A DNA stretch of 64,000 nucleotides from Bradyrhizobium sp. AUGA SZCCT0158 (GTDB taxonomy: Bacteria; Pseudomonadota; Alphaproteobacteria; Rhizobiales; Xanthobacteraceae): positions 124,001 to 188,000 of the forward strand of contig NZ_JAFCME010000002.1 in the NCBI RefSeq assembly GCF_018130065.1, written 5' to 3'. The translations under genes and the position numbers were made by a program. The notes below the pieces were generated by a model. The model had not been told where the DNA came from, ran no database searches, and saw only the letters and a list, made by a program, of their open reading frames with translations. Shown piece after piece: positions 15,463-26,362 of this stretch. The stretch's first letter is position 1. The number at the start of each line of letters is the position of its first letter.

Positions 15463-16710
15463 CTAGTCGCCACCAACGGTGACATCGAGGCCGGCGGCCT
15501 TCAGCGAGGCGACGGTCGCCTCAAGATGGGTCCGGTCTCGGGTTTCGATGACAACCTCAAGCACCACCGCCTTGGCTGGCAGGTCGGTGAAGATGCGTTG
15601 ATGGGACACCTCGACGATATTGGCGCCTGCCTTGCCCAGGACGGCGACGACCATGCCGAGCTGTCCGGGCCGATCCACGATGTCGAACTTGAGCTTCGAA
15701 AGCCGGCCTTCCCTCGCGAGTTGACGCGTCAGCACACCGGACAGGAGCCGCGTGTCGATATTGCCTCCGCTCAGCACGAGGCCGAGCGAACGGCCCTTGA
15801 AGCGGGCCTGATCGGCGAGTACCGCCGCCAGGCCCGCCGCCCCCGCGCCCTCGGTCACCGACTTCTCGATGGTGATGAAAAGGCTCAACGCGTGTTCAAT
15901 CTGCTGTTCGGTGACGAGTACGATATCATCGACGAGCGCGCGCACGATTTGCGACGTGATCTGGCCCGGTGCCTTGACGGCAATGCCCTCCGCAAGCGTA
16001 TCACCGCGCATCGCAAGATGTTCCCCCTTGATGAGGTTGTACATCGAGGGATAAAGCGCGGCCTGAACGCCGACGATCTCGATATCCGGCTTGAGGGTCT
16101 TGGCCGCAACGGCGATGCCGGATATCAGGCCGCCGCCCCCGATTGGAACGATCAGGACGTCGAGATCGGGCACCGAAGCCAGCATCTCGAGCGCGATGGT
16201 ACCCTGACCCGCGATGATCAGCGGATCGTCATAGGGATGGATATACGTCAAACCCTGTTTTCGACCGTAGTCGGTGGCGAGCGTGGCGGTGTCCTCCAGC
16301 GTCGCCCCACCTTCGATCACGGTCGCACCGTGCCGGCGCGTGTTCTCGATCTTCACCATCGGCGTGCCCACCGGCATGAAGATGGTCGCAGGGATCGAGA
16401 GGCGGGCCGCGTGATAGGCCACGCCCTGTGCGTGGTTGCCCGCCGAGGCCGCTGCCACGCCGCGCTGCCGTTCGTCGACTGACAACGCAGACAGCCGATT
16501 GAGCGCGCCGCGCTCCTTAAACGTCGCCGTAAACTGCAGGTTTTCGAATTTCAGCCATATGTTCGCGCCGGTGATGTCGGACAATGTACGGCTGGACTCG
16601 AAGCTCGTCCGCTTCACGAAGCCGGCGAGCACGCCTGCCGCCGCCTCGATATCGCCAAGGGTAACCGGCAGGTGCGCGAGGGAGGCTTTCAACGTCTCGG
16701 TCATAATCAT
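15463..16710 (-). CDS. ilvA: threonine ammonia-lyase
   Basis: The PLP enzyme deaminates threonine to 2-oxobutanoate, the first committed step to isoleucine. The PLP lysine is in TFKERGALNRL; the tetraglycine phosphate loop appears as PIGGGGLISGIA. The length of 415 residues with one C-terminal ACT domain (about 335-410, DIVDRPGQLGMVVAVLG) fits the short IlvA/TdcB-like class common in alphaproteobacteria, where the ACT domain senses amino acids. ATG 16704 is an alternative start. It could be catabolic rather than biosynthetic; no linked ilv genes are seen. Confidence 0.9.
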   Translation of the reverse strand: MIMTETLKASLAHLPVTLGDIEAAAGVLAGFVKRTSFESSRTLSDITGANIWLKFENLQFTATFKERGALNRLSALSVDERQRGVAAASAGNHAQGVAYHAARLSIPATIFMPVGTPMVKIENTRRHGATVIEGGATLEDTATLATDYGRKQGLTYIHPYDDPLIIAGQGTIALEMLASVPDLDVLIVPIGGGGLISGIAVAAKTLKPDIEIVGVQAALYPSMYNLIKGEHLAMRGDTLAEGIAVKAPGQITSQIVRALVDDIVLVTEQQIEHALSLFITIEKSVTEGAGAAGLAAVLADQARFKGRSLGLVLSGGNIDTRLLSGVLTRQLAREGRLSKLKFDIVDRPGQLGMVVAVLGKAGANIVEVSHQRIFTDLPAKAVVLEVVIETRDRTHLEATVASLKAAGLDVTVGGD

Positions 16711-16750
16711 CTAATCTCTGCCGACCGCTCCACGCAGTAAGGGCGCGGAC

Positions 16751-16845
16751 GGCGGGTTACGCTACGCCAACCCACCCTATGAGCTATCTCAGGAAAAAAT
16801 ACAGCAGGAGATACAGCAGGGATACCGCGCTAACCCACCCTACGA
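16751..16845. repeat. fragments of the GGGTGGGTTA palindromic repeat
   Basis: Two right-arm pieces (GCTACGCCAACCCACCCTA near 16761-16779 and GCTAACCCACCCTACGA near 16828-16844) flank a short tandem duplication of ATACAGCAGGRR around 16799-16822. It resembles a rearranged copy of the 14088 repeat and ends just outside the SURF1 stop. Confidence 0.7.
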
Positions 16846-16855
16846 CACCACGAAG

Positions 16856-17632
16856 CTACGAAGCTGCGCTCCGCCTTTGCGCGCGCCACCACACGCCGAA
16901 GGCGATCACGACCGCGGCCGCGAGGCTGAACCAGGTGATGGCGTATTGCATGTGGTCGTCCTTGAGATGGACATTGAGCGGCCCCGGTTTCGGGATGCCG
17001 CTCTCGGGCACCGGTGATTCCAGATCGATATAGAACGGCGCGACCGCCTTGCCGCCCTCGCCCCAACCGAGCGCGCGCCCCATCGCAAGATGATCGCGGG
17101 TGAACCAGAGCCGCTTGGCGATATTCTCTGACGGCGTCAGCGTGCCGGCGGCTTCGGGAAAACGAAGATAGCCGGTGAATTTGACCGGCTGGCCGGTGAC
17201 GAGACGGCCGACCGCGCGATCCTGCTGCGCGCGATCCTGCATCGTGTTCTGCACGAAGCCGGTATTGACCGCGACGATTGCCCCATCGGCGCTTTGCGCC
17301 GGCAGGAACGCCCAGGTGCCTGGACCGGACACGTCGTTACGGACCGAAGAGCCGGAGCTATAAACCATCACATCGGGAAGCCGCTCGTAAGTTCCGGTGA
17401 AGCTGACGCGGCGGAATTCGTCTTTGGCTGGTGTCAGCGTGCCCCATTGCGCCTGCTCCGGCAGCGCCTTGGGCACATCGGCCAGCCTTTCGTTGAGGGC
17501 CGCGATCAGCGCGTGCTTCTGGACGCGCCGCTGCAATTGCCAGATCCCAAGGCTCAGGCAGGTCACGATCATCACGAGCGTAAAGATGGCAAAGCCGAGC
17601 GTACCACGCCGCCGCGCAACAACGCCGGTCAT
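16856..17632 (-). CDS. SURF1 family cytochrome oxidase assembly protein
   Basis: The product has 258 residues. It has the SURF1 plan of two membrane helices flanking a periplasmic domain: helix 1 is GTLGFAIFTLVMIVTCLSLGIWQLQR and helix 2 near the C terminus is YAITWFSLAAAVVIAFGVWW (HMQYAITWFSLA is typical). SURF1 helps insert heme a into subunit I of aa3 oxidase. The frame is open further upstream in an antisense-like extension; ATG 17632 overlaps the DUF983 stop by four bases (17629-17632), and that coupling fixes the start. It is the last gene of the cox cluster here. Confidence 0.93.
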   Translation of the reverse strand: MTGVVARRRGTLGFAIFTLVMIVTCLSLGIWQLQRRVQKHALIAALNERLADVPKALPEQAQWGTLTPAKDEFRRVSFTGTYERLPDVMVYSSGSSVRNDVSGPGTWAFLPAQSADGAIVAVNTGFVQNTMQDRAQQDRAVGRLVTGQPVKFTGYLRFPEAAGTLTPSENIAKRLWFTRDHLAMGRALGWGEGGKAVAPFYIDLESPVPESGIPKPGPLNVHLKDDHMQYAITWFSLAAAVVIAFGVWWRAQRRSAAS

Positions 17633-18015
17633 TTCGGCTCGCGGTCGATCAGGCGGCCGGGTGCGGCCTTGTGATGGTATTGCAGCGCGATCAGCAGCGA
17701 CTTCATCGAGCGTAGCGGCAACAGCGTGGTTGCGAGAATTAATGGCAGCCACAACGCCGCATGCAGCCAGAACGGCGGCTGGTATTTGATCTCCACGACC
17801 AAGGCCGATCCGACGACGATCGCGCCGGCGATCATGATGATGAAGATCGCCGGCCCGTCGCCGGCGTCGATGAAGGCGTAATCGAGCCCGCAGGCCTCGC
17901 AGTTCGGCCGCAAATTGATGAAGCCCGCGTAGAGCTTGCCCTTGCCGCAGCGCGGGCAGCGGCAGGCGATACCGCGCAATGCGCTCTCGGTCAGCGTGGG
18001 GAGTGCCTCGTCCAT
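17629..18015 (-). CDS. DUF983 membrane protein of the cox cluster
   Basis: The product has 128 residues. A zinc-ribbon-like pair, CRCPRCGKGKLY and CEACGLDY, lies in the N-terminal third, followed by two membrane helices (AIFIIMIAGAIVVGSALVV and LHAALWLPLILATTLL). DUF983 proteins are commonly encoded beside coxC and SURF1 in alphaproteobacteria and are thought to assist oxidase assembly, but the biochemical role is not established. I choose ATG 18015; the frame is also open from 18063. It is translationally coupled to SURF1. The usual upstream neighbour coxC is 2.9 kb away. Confidence 0.88.
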   Translation of the reverse strand: MDEALPTLTESALRGIACRCPRCGKGKLYAGFINLRPNCEACGLDYAFIDAGDGPAIFIIMIAGAIVVGSALVVEIKYQPPFWLHAALWLPLILATTLLPLRSMKSLLIALQYHHKAAPGRLIDREPK

Positions 18016-18284
18016 TTGCGTCCTCGCGCCACCTTCTCCCACAGGGGAGAAAGCGCACTCCATAGCGCTCTACGCAGCCCCACGCAACCCTACCAAGTGA
18101 TTGTAGTTGCTAAGTTTATTTCCTTCCTCCCACTCCATGTCCGGAACATTTTGGCGGACACCATGGCCCGCCAGGCGCGTTCTACATGACTGGAAAATCG
18201 CACGCTGCGCGCCTTCGAGGCGACTGCCCGAAGCGGCACAAGGGGAGGTGTGCGTGGCTTTAAGGTATGGAAAGTTTGGAGAAC

Positions 18285-19142
18285 TCAGTACCTTGCAACG
18301 ACGGGGCCACCGAACCGGTAGGCTAATCCTATCATTCCAATGTGCGTGTTGAGCTTCAAATCCGTGGCTACCGTCACAACTGAAACACCGGGTGATACCA
18401 GCACCAGCGAATTGCTCCACGTTCCGAAGTCCGAGTAACGATACTCCGCACGAAGCATCCAGTTTGCGAAGATTTTCGCGTCGATGCCGACTCCGGCCGT
18501 CCAGCCCGTTCGGGTGGTGCTGTTCGTCGCCGTCGTAAGAAGGGGGACTGGAGTTGGTCCGCAAAGCGGATCCGTAAAGCTGGTTTCGCAGGTTATCGAG
18601 TTGGAGAAGTTCTGGAACGCAATACCGCCGGTCCCATAGAGCAGAACATTGGGAGTTACCAGAAATCCGAGCCGGCCCCGCACGTTCGCATCCCATCTGG
18701 CTCTCACGCTCGATACATCGAGGCCGGGGCCCGGGACACCCAAAATGCAAGTGACCGTGCAGCCGGGCGCGCCCACCGTCGTGACGGTGCCGTTAAAATA
18801 CGCGGCATCGAGGACAATGCCTGCAACCCATTGAGGCGCGAACTGATAGTCGTATCCGGCAAAGCCGCCGAAGCGACCGCTTGAGGGGCTAAAGCGTCGA
18901 GGCGAGCTACCGTCTACGGTTGGGGGAGGAATTACAAAGCCCGGCGCGACAACGCCAATCGACGTAGTGGTCCAATCGGCGTTGGCCTGCTCGCCGCCGA
19001 GCGAGGCTCCAACATAAAAGCCTGTCCAGGTCGAAACCGCTGCTTCAGGCGCGTAGCGAGGAGCTTTCACAGCCATGTCGGCAGCGGACGCGCCCATTGC
19101 GCTGGACGCGAGAACGGATATTGCCAAAGCAAGTTTTTTCAT
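18285..19142 (-). CDS. outer-membrane beta-barrel protein, RopB/Omp25 type
   Basis: The product has 285 residues. A signal peptide (MKKLALAISVLASSAMGASA) is followed by ADMAVKAPRYAP, the opening of the Bradyrhizobium family of porin-like barrels, then WTGFYVGASLGG, GGFAGYDYQFAPQWVAGI, YGTGGIAF, WTAGVGIDAKIFANWMLRAEYRYSDFG and a C-terminal IGLAYRFGGP strand with an aromatic end. These are eight-stranded barrels in the outer membrane. A GGGG site precedes ATG 19142. It lies between DUF983 and coxC, where it is unrelated to respiration and so likely a later insertion. Confidence 0.9.
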   Translation of the reverse strand: MKKLALAISVLASSAMGASAADMAVKAPRYAPEAAVSTWTGFYVGASLGGEQANADWTTTSIGVVAPGFVIPPPTVDGSSPRRFSPSSGRFGGFAGYDYQFAPQWVAGIVLDAAYFNGTVTTVGAPGCTVTCILGVPGPGLDVSSVRARWDANVRGRLGFLVTPNVLLYGTGGIAFQNFSNSITCETSFTDPLCGPTPVPLLTTATNSTTRTGWTAGVGIDAKIFANWMLRAEYRYSDFGTWSNSLVLVSPGVSVVTVATDLKLNTHIGMIGLAYRFGGPVVARY

Positions 19143-19514
19143 AGAAAGCCCCAAGCACTCGTGGAACGGCCCGGACCAGAGCTTAAACGGGTTCATCGTG
19201 CCCAGATGTATCGTCCAAGCCACAGTCGAGACATTTCGGACTTACATGTGGAACCCTGTTCCGCGCTTGCAGCCGGACCGGCAAGGCCGTGCGGCTGCAC
19301 CCCTTCCGGTAGATCAAGTCCCACGCCGACAGATCCGGAAGGCTACGGATGATGGCGGTTTGCCGCCCGTGGTGGAGCGGCCACAGGACCAGCATCAGCC
19401 TTGAGGAGCAATTTGGAGCAGCCTGAATGAAATTTCCAGGAAGCACGGCTCGAAGCAGCGGTGGCGCCTCGCAAGAATCGCCCCGACGGTCAAGTTGAGC
19501 GTCATCCGATCATA
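19143..19514. other. intergenic region, no gene seen
   Basis: It holds the upstream region of the barrel gene and the tail of the gap behind the FemAB-like gene. The short frames are not convincing. Confidence 0.5.
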
Positions 19515-20585
19515 TCAAGTCGCTTTGCAAAAAGCCCTTGCCGTGTAAAAAAACCGCCTCGCGCCGTGATACCACCACCCCACTCTTTCGAAGAGAAATC
19601 TGGATTCTCTTTTCGAAAGGTGAAGTATCTTCTCGTTGACAAAAACCTTGTGCGGATTTCTGGGGGCGCCATTTGTTTCGACAGGAACAAATTCGGCATC
19701 ATAAATCAGCCCATGCAACTCCGCGAAGATCATGGCTTCGATGGCCAATATATCGATAAAGTATTTTTTATATTTATCATCACCACGAAATTTCGTGCTT
19801 TGCGGATGATACTTTCTGGTTGCCAGCCACGCATAGATTGCTCCTGAATCAAACAGGAAAGCGGCGGCGGCTTCCATGCCGCCCTTGTCTTTTACCGCCA
19901 GCGCGAAGGCTTTCCGACGACGGACGCCATTCTCGATGAGTGCCTCTGCAATGCTCAACGGGGCATAACTCTGCGCACCATTGCTGGTAAGATTGCTCTG
20001 GTAAAACCTACAAAAGTCGGACGCCGAGATATCTTCTATTTTAGCTTGTTCCAATGCTGTTCTGTATCTGGTTCTTCCGTCTCTTGAGATGGCTTTCAGT
20101 ACCTTGTCTCTGGCTTGTGCATACGCGTCGCGCTCATATTTTTGTTTGCTGGGTGGACGGACGTATTTGGGTATTTTGATACATTCAAACCCGGCGTTGA
20201 TGAACGCATCGCGAATGATGCCTGAATCATCATCCAGGATGAATTGGCAGTGACCAATCGATCTGGGAAGCTGCTTTATGATATCGGCAATCGCGCCTCG
20301 CTTCTCTTCATCACTAATGTGTTTGTCGAGAAAGACGAATGAGCTGAGGCGTCTCCAGTTATCTAAACTTGTTATCCTTGGAAAAATGCCCAGTACGTTT
20401 GTTTGGCAATATGGAAACTCGCATATTAGCTCGCCGGTTTTGTTGAACGCTTTGGCTACCCGGTGCTCCTTCCTGTACGCAATATCCACGAACCAGGGCT
20501 GGGAAAAAATCGATACCTCGTCCGGGTGCGCGCCCGCAATCCAATCGCGCTTGCTCCGGCTCTTCGGCACGAGCGTCGCCGCCAA
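19515..20585 (-). CDS. FemAB/GNAT-like acyltransferase, probably acquired
   Basis: The product has 356 residues. The pattern of an N-terminal region with SIFSQPWFVDIAY, a middle part with YRTALEQAKIEDISASDFCRFYQSNL and a second half with GGMEAAAAFLFDSGAIYAWLATRKYHP fits the FemAB/BioF2-like double-GNAT fold used in peptidoglycan cross-bridge, capsule or lipid modification. The start is TTG 20585, supported by AAGGAG seven bases upstream. Base composition is clearly AT-richer than the neighbours and there are many AAA, AAT and ATA codons, so recent transfer is likely. The acceptor is unknown. Confidence 0.7.
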   Translation of the reverse strand: MAATLVPKSRSKRDWIAGAHPDEVSIFSQPWFVDIAYRKEHRVAKAFNKTGELICEFPYCQTNVLGIFPRITSLDNWRRLSSFVFLDKHISDEEKRGAIADIIKQLPRSIGHCQFILDDDSGIIRDAFINAGFECIKIPKYVRPPSKQKYERDAYAQARDKVLKAISRDGRTRYRTALEQAKIEDISASDFCRFYQSNLTSNGAQSYAPLSIAEALIENGVRRRKAFALAVKDKGGMEAAAAFLFDSGAIYAWLATRKYHPQSTKFRGDDKYKKYFIDILAIEAMIFAELHGLIYDAEFVPVETNGAPRNPHKVFVNEKILHLSKRESRFLFERVGWWYHGARRFFYTARAFCKAT

Positions 20586-20885
20586 AAGGCTGCTCCTTCA
20601 ATTCTCGAAATTCGCGATATTCAATATCGTCCAACGTTTTATCGTTCAGTCTATCGGCACGCGCGGGAACTTCCCCGACCGTCCCGGCAACCTGTTCAGA
20701 GTATTCGGAGGGCGACGCAAGAGTGAGTGCGCAGAAGGATTACCCAAACCGGCAAGCCGCTCCGGCCAGTGGTGAAGGTCTCCATGCCGTCACGATCCGA
20801 GACTTCGCCCGTCGGCGAGCGCGTCAGCATGAGGATGGTTAACGCCCGGCGACACGCATCTTGATCGTTAAAAGGCAAAGCAAAG
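20586..20885. other. gap between FemAB-like gene and coxC terminator
   Basis: I see no gene here. The 20700-20860 part reads in one minus frame as GRSGLPVWVILLRTHSC, which resembles a repeated spurious Bradyrhizobium ORF as I remember it, so this may be a degraded dispersed repeat. Confidence 0.4.
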
Positions 20886-20912
20886 AAAAAGGGCGGCCCT
20901 GCGGCCGCCCTT
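20886..20912 (-). terminator. terminator after coxC
   Basis: Read on the minus strand, an 8-bp stem (GGGCGGCC/GGCCGCCC, 20891-20910) with a 4-base loop is followed by TTTTTC. It ends the coxB-to-coxC transcript before the two inserted genes, cutting DUF983-SURF1 off from that transcript. Confidence 0.85.
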
Positions 20913-20933
20913 GTTAACACGTGCAGTCTGCGA

Positions 20934-21824
20934 TCAATGCCCGGCGACAGGTCCGGCGCCGCGGAACCAGACGTAGATGCAGATGAACAGGAACAGCCAC
21001 ACCACGTCAACGAAGTGCCAGTACCAGGCGGCGAATTCGAAGCCGAGATGCTGGGTCGGCGTGAAGTGTCCGGCATAGGCGCGGAACAGGCAGACCAGCA
21101 GGAACACGGTGCCGACCAACACGTGGAAGCCGTGGAAGCCAGTCGCCATGAAGAAGGTCGCGCCGTACATGTTGCCGGAGAACGCGAAGGTGGCGTGGGC
21201 GTATTCATAGGCCTGCACGCAGGTGAACAAGGCGCCGAGCACGACGGTGAGTATCAGGCCGTATTTCAGACCCTGGCGGTCGTTCTCCAGCAGCGCGTGA
21301 TGCGCCCAGGTCACCGTGGTGCCTGACGTCAGCAACAGCAGCGTATTCAGCAGCGGCAGATGCCAGGGGTCGAAGGTCTCGATGCCCTTCGGCGGCCAGG
21401 TGCCCGGCACGCTGCAGGCGCCCGCGGCCGTGCCGGGGCCGCAGCCGAACACCGCGTCGCGGGTGGCGTGAATGGCGTCGGCCGGGAACAGCGCTGAATT
21501 GAAGAAGGCCCAGAACCAGGCGACGAAGAACATCACCTCGGAGGCGATGAACAGGATCATGCCGTAACGGTGGCTGATCTGCACCACGCGGGTGTGGTCA
21601 CCCTTGAACTGGGCTTCGCGGATCACGTCGCCCCACCAGCTCGCCATGGTGTAGAGCACGCCGATGGTGCCGACGCCGAACACGATCGGTGCCGCCGCAT
21701 ACATATGGTGCATCCAGCCGACCGCGCCGACGGCCATGATGAAGGCCGAGATCGAGCCGACGACCGGCCACGGGCTCGGATCGACGAGGTGGTAGTCGTG
21801 ATGCTTCGCGTGCGCCGTAGCCAT
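20934..21824 (-). CDS. ctaE: cytochrome c oxidase subunit III
   Basis: The product has 296 residues with seven membrane helices. Typical blocks: HHDYHLVDPSPWPVVGS at the start, FIASEVMFFVAWFWAFFNSAL, LPLLNTLLLLTSGTTVTWAHHAL, and the end GFEFAAWYWHFVDVVWLFLFICIYVW. Subunit III stabilises the binuclear centre and the proton uptake path of aa3 oxidase in the cytoplasmic membrane. I start at ATG 21824 with GGAGAG six bases upstream; the longer open frame to 21875 is not family-like. Confidence 0.97.
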   Translation of the reverse strand: MATAHAKHHDYHLVDPSPWPVVGSISAFIMAVGAVGWMHHMYAAAPIVFGVGTIGVLYTMASWWGDVIREAQFKGDHTRVVQISHRYGMILFIASEVMFFVAWFWAFFNSALFPADAIHATRDAVFGCGPGTAAGACSVPGTWPPKGIETFDPWHLPLLNTLLLLTSGTTVTWAHHALLENDRQGLKYGLILTVVLGALFTCVQAYEYAHATFAFSGNMYGATFFMATGFHGFHVLVGTVFLLVCLFRAYAGHFTPTQHLGFEFAAWYWHFVDVVWLFLFICIYVWFRGAGPVAGH

Positions 21825-21915
21825 TGCGGTCTCTCCGTTAGCGGTGCCGGATCCTTCGGCACATCTTCGTCTCAAAAATCAAGGTCAGGAATTTCGGAAG
21901 GCCGAAATCCCGGAG

Positions 21916-22557
21916 TTACAGGCTTCCCTTGCGCTTGTCCGACTCGCCTGAAGCCACCGGCTTCGGCGCCGGATCGCGCACGGGATAGAAGGTATAGGAC
22001 AGCGTGATGGTGTTCAGTCCGTCATTCTCGCTGTCGGCGACTAGCGCCGGATCGACGTAGAACACGACCGGCATCTCGCGCTTTTCGCCCGGCGCCATGG
22101 TCTGTTCGGTGAAGCAGAAGCAGTTGATCTTCTGGAAATACGCGCCGACCGTCAGCGGGGTCACGTTGTAGGCGGCCTGGCCGACCGTGGCCCGCGCCGC
22201 CTGGTTGGTCACAGTATAAAATACGGTGACGACCTCGCCGATCCTGACCTCGGTTTCGTTCTGCTCGGGCTCGAACTTCCACGGCAGGCCGGCGCCGACA
22301 TTGGCATCGAACCGCACCGAGATCTTGCGCGCCAGCGGGCCCTGCGAAGGCGCCGAGGTGGCGACCTGGGTGGTGCCATTGAAGCCGGTAGCGCGGCAGA
22401 ACCAGTTATAGAAGGGAACGGCGGCATAGGCCGCGCCGACCATGAACACCACGACGAAACCACAGATCGAGGCCACCATCGCATCGCGCGTCAGGCCGCG
22501 GCGCGAAGCCTTGCGGCTTGCCTCCGGTTCCCCTTGCGCGATCGGTTGGTCTGCCAT
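21916..22557 (-). CDS. ctaG: cytochrome c oxidase assembly protein CtaG/Cox11
   Basis: The product has 213 residues. One N-terminal membrane helix ([29 protein letters not shown]) precedes a periplasmic beta-barrel domain with the copper-delivery motif CFCFTEQ and then PVVFYVDP. Cox11 inserts CuB into subunit I. Short membrane-proximal Cys (NWFCRATGF) is the conserved third cysteine. ATG 22557 fits an AGGG site; GTG 22566 is also possible. It lies between coxF and coxC in the cox operon. Confidence 0.96.
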   Translation of the reverse strand: MADQPIAQGEPEASRKASRRGLTRDAMVASICGFVVVFMVGAAYAAVPFYNWFCRATGFNGTTQVATSAPSQGPLARKISVRFDANVGAGLPWKFEPEQNETEVRIGEVVTVFYTVTNQAARATVGQAAYNVTPLTVGAYFQKINCFCFTEQTMAPGEKREMPVVFYVDPALVADSENDGLNTITLSYTFYPVRDPAPKPVASGESDKRKGSL

Positions 22558-22593
22558 CTCCACCACCCTAAATTCCCAGCCTACATTTCCAGT

Positions 22594-22758
22594 TTACATG
22601 GGCCGAACTAGAACGGCCGGCCCCTTGACCATGGTGACGGCGAAGAACAGCACGACGAGCACGAGGAGCGCGAGCGCAATCGCGACCGACCGCTGGCGCC
22701 GGCTTCTTTTCTGCGCCTCGGTGAGGACGATTCCATCTGGCATCTGCTTGTCGTCCAT
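22594..22758 (-). CDS. small cox-cluster membrane protein (CoxF-like)
   Basis: This 54-residue protein begins [20 protein letters not shown] and has a single membrane helix ([20 protein letters not shown]) followed by [10 protein letters not shown] and TAA at 22594-22596. Its position between ctaB and ctaG, its basic R-rich stretch before the helix and its size match the small protein of unknown function seen at this place in alphaproteobacterial cox operons (often called CoxF). I worked it out by direct translation because it is very short. Confidence 0.85.
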   Translation of the reverse strand: MDDKQMPDGIVLTEAQKRSRRQRSVAIALALLVLVVLFFAVTMVKGPAVLVRPM

Positions 22759-22776
22759 TCCGGTCCCATGGGCCCC

Positions 22777-23712
22777 CTACCCGATCGCGGCGATGACGCC
22801 GCGCACGACAACCTCGAGCAGCAGCGTGGCGAACAGCGCGAACAGATAAAGGATCGAGAAAGCAAACAGCCGCCTGGTCGCACGCAGCGCCGCGGTACCC
22901 TCGCGGCGGCGGTAGACGTTGATCGCCAGCGCCATCATGCCGGCGCCGAGCACCAGCGAGGTGATGCCATAGATCGCGTCGAAATAGCCGAGCGGCCAGG
23001 GGGCGACGGCGATCGCGACCAAAACGACCGTATAGAGCAGGATCTGCAGCCGGGTCGCGTCGGGGCCGGCAACGACCGGCAGCATCGGCACGCCGGCGCG
23101 GGCATAGTCGTCGCTGCGGAACAGCGCCAGCGCCCAGAAATGCGGCGGGGTCCAGAAGAAGATGATCAGGAACAGCAGCACCGGCTCCATCGACAGCGAA
23201 CCGGTCGCCGCGGCCCACGCCACGACAGGCGGCAGCGCGCCGGCGGCGCCGCCGATCACGATGTTCTGCGCGGTCCAGCGCTTCAGCAGCATGGTGTAGA
23301 CCACGACGTAGAAGAAGATCGTGAACGCCAGGAGCCCGCCCGCAAGCCAGTTGACGAGGATGCCGAGCGTCATCACCGAGAAGAACGCGAGGATCAACCC
23401 GAACGCGGTCGCCTCTTCGCGCGTGATGCGGCCGCGCGGGATCGGCCGGTTGGCGGTGCGCGACATCTTGGCGTCGATATCGCCCTCATAGGCCATGTTC
23501 AGCGCACCGGAAGCGCCGGCACCGACCGCGATGCAGAGGATGGAAGTGAACGCCAGGATCGGGTGGATATGGCCGGGCGCGATCACGAGACCGACCAGTG
23601 CGGTGAAGATCACCAGCGACATCACCCGCGGCTTCAGCAGCGCGAGGTAGTCGCCGACCTCAGCCTCGGAAATCCGGGGCAGTTCGATGGCGTTGTGATC
23701 GACGACCGACAA
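22777..23712 (-). CDS. ctaB: protoheme IX farnesyltransferase
   Basis: The product has 311 residues and about nine membrane helices of the UbiA prenyltransferase superfamily. The enzyme makes heme O from heme B, needed for heme A of aa3 oxidase. The first polyprenyl-diphosphate motif is [22 protein letters not shown] (N-x3-D-x2-D region visible as [12 protein letters not shown]), followed by RPIPRGRI; the second is at [18 protein letters not shown]. It lies 63 bp after coxA. Confidence 0.97.
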   Translation of the reverse strand: MSVVDHNAIELPRISEAEVGDYLALLKPRVMSLVIFTALVGLVIAPGHIHPILAFTSILCIAVGAGASGALNMAYEGDIDAKMSRTANRPIPRGRITREEATAFGLILAFFSVMTLGILVNWLAGGLLAFTIFFYVVVYTMLLKRWTAQNIVIGGAAGALPPVVAWAAATGSLSMEPVLLFLIIFFWTPPHFWALALFRSDDYARAGVPMLPVVAGPDATRLQILLYTVVLVAIAVAPWPLGYFDAIYGITSLVLGAGMMALAINVYRRREGTAALRATRRLFAFSILYLFALFATLLLEVVVRGVIAAIG

Positions 23713-23775
23713 GATTGATCTCGCTTGGTTCTAGGCCGCGGCGCGCCCGCAAGAGCGCGCCGCGAATGACAAGGT

Positions 23776-25494
<1,719 letters not shown>

Positions 25495-25519
25495 TTAAAG
25501 CTTGCCTGAGCTTTGCGGC

Positions 25520-26362
25520 TTACTGCGCCACCGCGCCACCAGCCGAGGCGTACGAATTCGCCGGGTTGGTCGCATATTTCTTCTTCGCGGTTTCCACCCA
25601 GGCCGCGAATTCCTGATCGCTCACGACCCGCACCGCGATCGGCATGAAGGCGTGATCCTTGCCGCACAGTTCGGAGCACTGGCCGTAGAACATCCCGGTC
25701 TTGGTGGCCTTGAACCAGGTCTCGTTGAGGCGGCCGGGGATGGCGTCGATCTTGATGCCGAAGGCCGGCACCGCGAAGGCGTGGATGACGTCGGCGCCGG
25801 TGGTCAGAACCTTGACCACCTTGTTGACCGGCACCACCATCTCATTGTCGACGCCGAGCAGCCGGGGCTTCTTGTCCGCCGCCATCAGCGAATCGAACTC
25901 GAACTTGCCGTGATCGGGATAGGCATAGCTCCAGTACCACTGCTTGCCGGTCGCCTTGATGGTGAGATCCGCCTTCGGCACGTCGAGCTGCAGAAACAGC
26001 AGCCGGAACGACGGCACCGCGATCGCGACCAGAATCAGCACCGGGATCAGGGTCCAGGCCACTTCGATCAGGGTATTGTGGGTGGTCTTGGAGGGGACCG
26101 GGTTGGCCTTGGCGTTGAACTTGACGACGACCATGACCAGCAGCACCAGCACGAACAGCGTGATGATGGTGATGGTGGCGAGCAGCCAGTTATGGAACCA
26201 GATGATGTAGTCCATCACCGGCGAGGCCGACTCCTGCAGGGTGTATTCCCACGGCGCTGGCTGCCCCAATTCGGCTGACGCCGTACCGCCGGCGACAAGG
26301 GCCATGCCCGCCACCGCAAACCCCAGCAACCGCCGGCCAATCTGGCCCTTCGACATCTTCAT
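25520..26362 (-). CDS. ctaC: cytochrome c oxidase subunit II
   Basis: The product has 280 residues with a signal peptide (to about residue 27) and two membrane helices (WFHNWLLATITIITLFVLVLLVMVVV is the second). The periplasmic domain carries the aromatic path to CuA, QWYWSYAYPD, and the CuA ligand motif CSELCGKDHAFMPI with His at VIHAFAVP. It receives electrons from cytochrome c. I use ATG 26362; the longer frame to 26425 has a less typical N terminus. It is the first gene of the cox operon. Confidence 0.97.
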   Translation of the reverse strand: MKMSKGQIGRRLLGFAVAGMALVAGGTASAELGQPAPWEYTLQESASPVMDYIIWFHNWLLATITIITLFVLVLLVMVVVKFNAKANPVPSKTTHNTLIEVAWTLIPVLILVAIAVPSFRLLFLQLDVPKADLTIKATGKQWYWSYAYPDHGKFEFDSLMAADKKPRLLGVDNEMVVPVNKVVKVLTTGADVIHAFAVPAFGIKIDAIPGRLNETWFKATKTGMFYGQCSELCGKDHAFMPIAVRVVSDQEFAAWVETAKKKYATNPANSYASAGGAVAQ

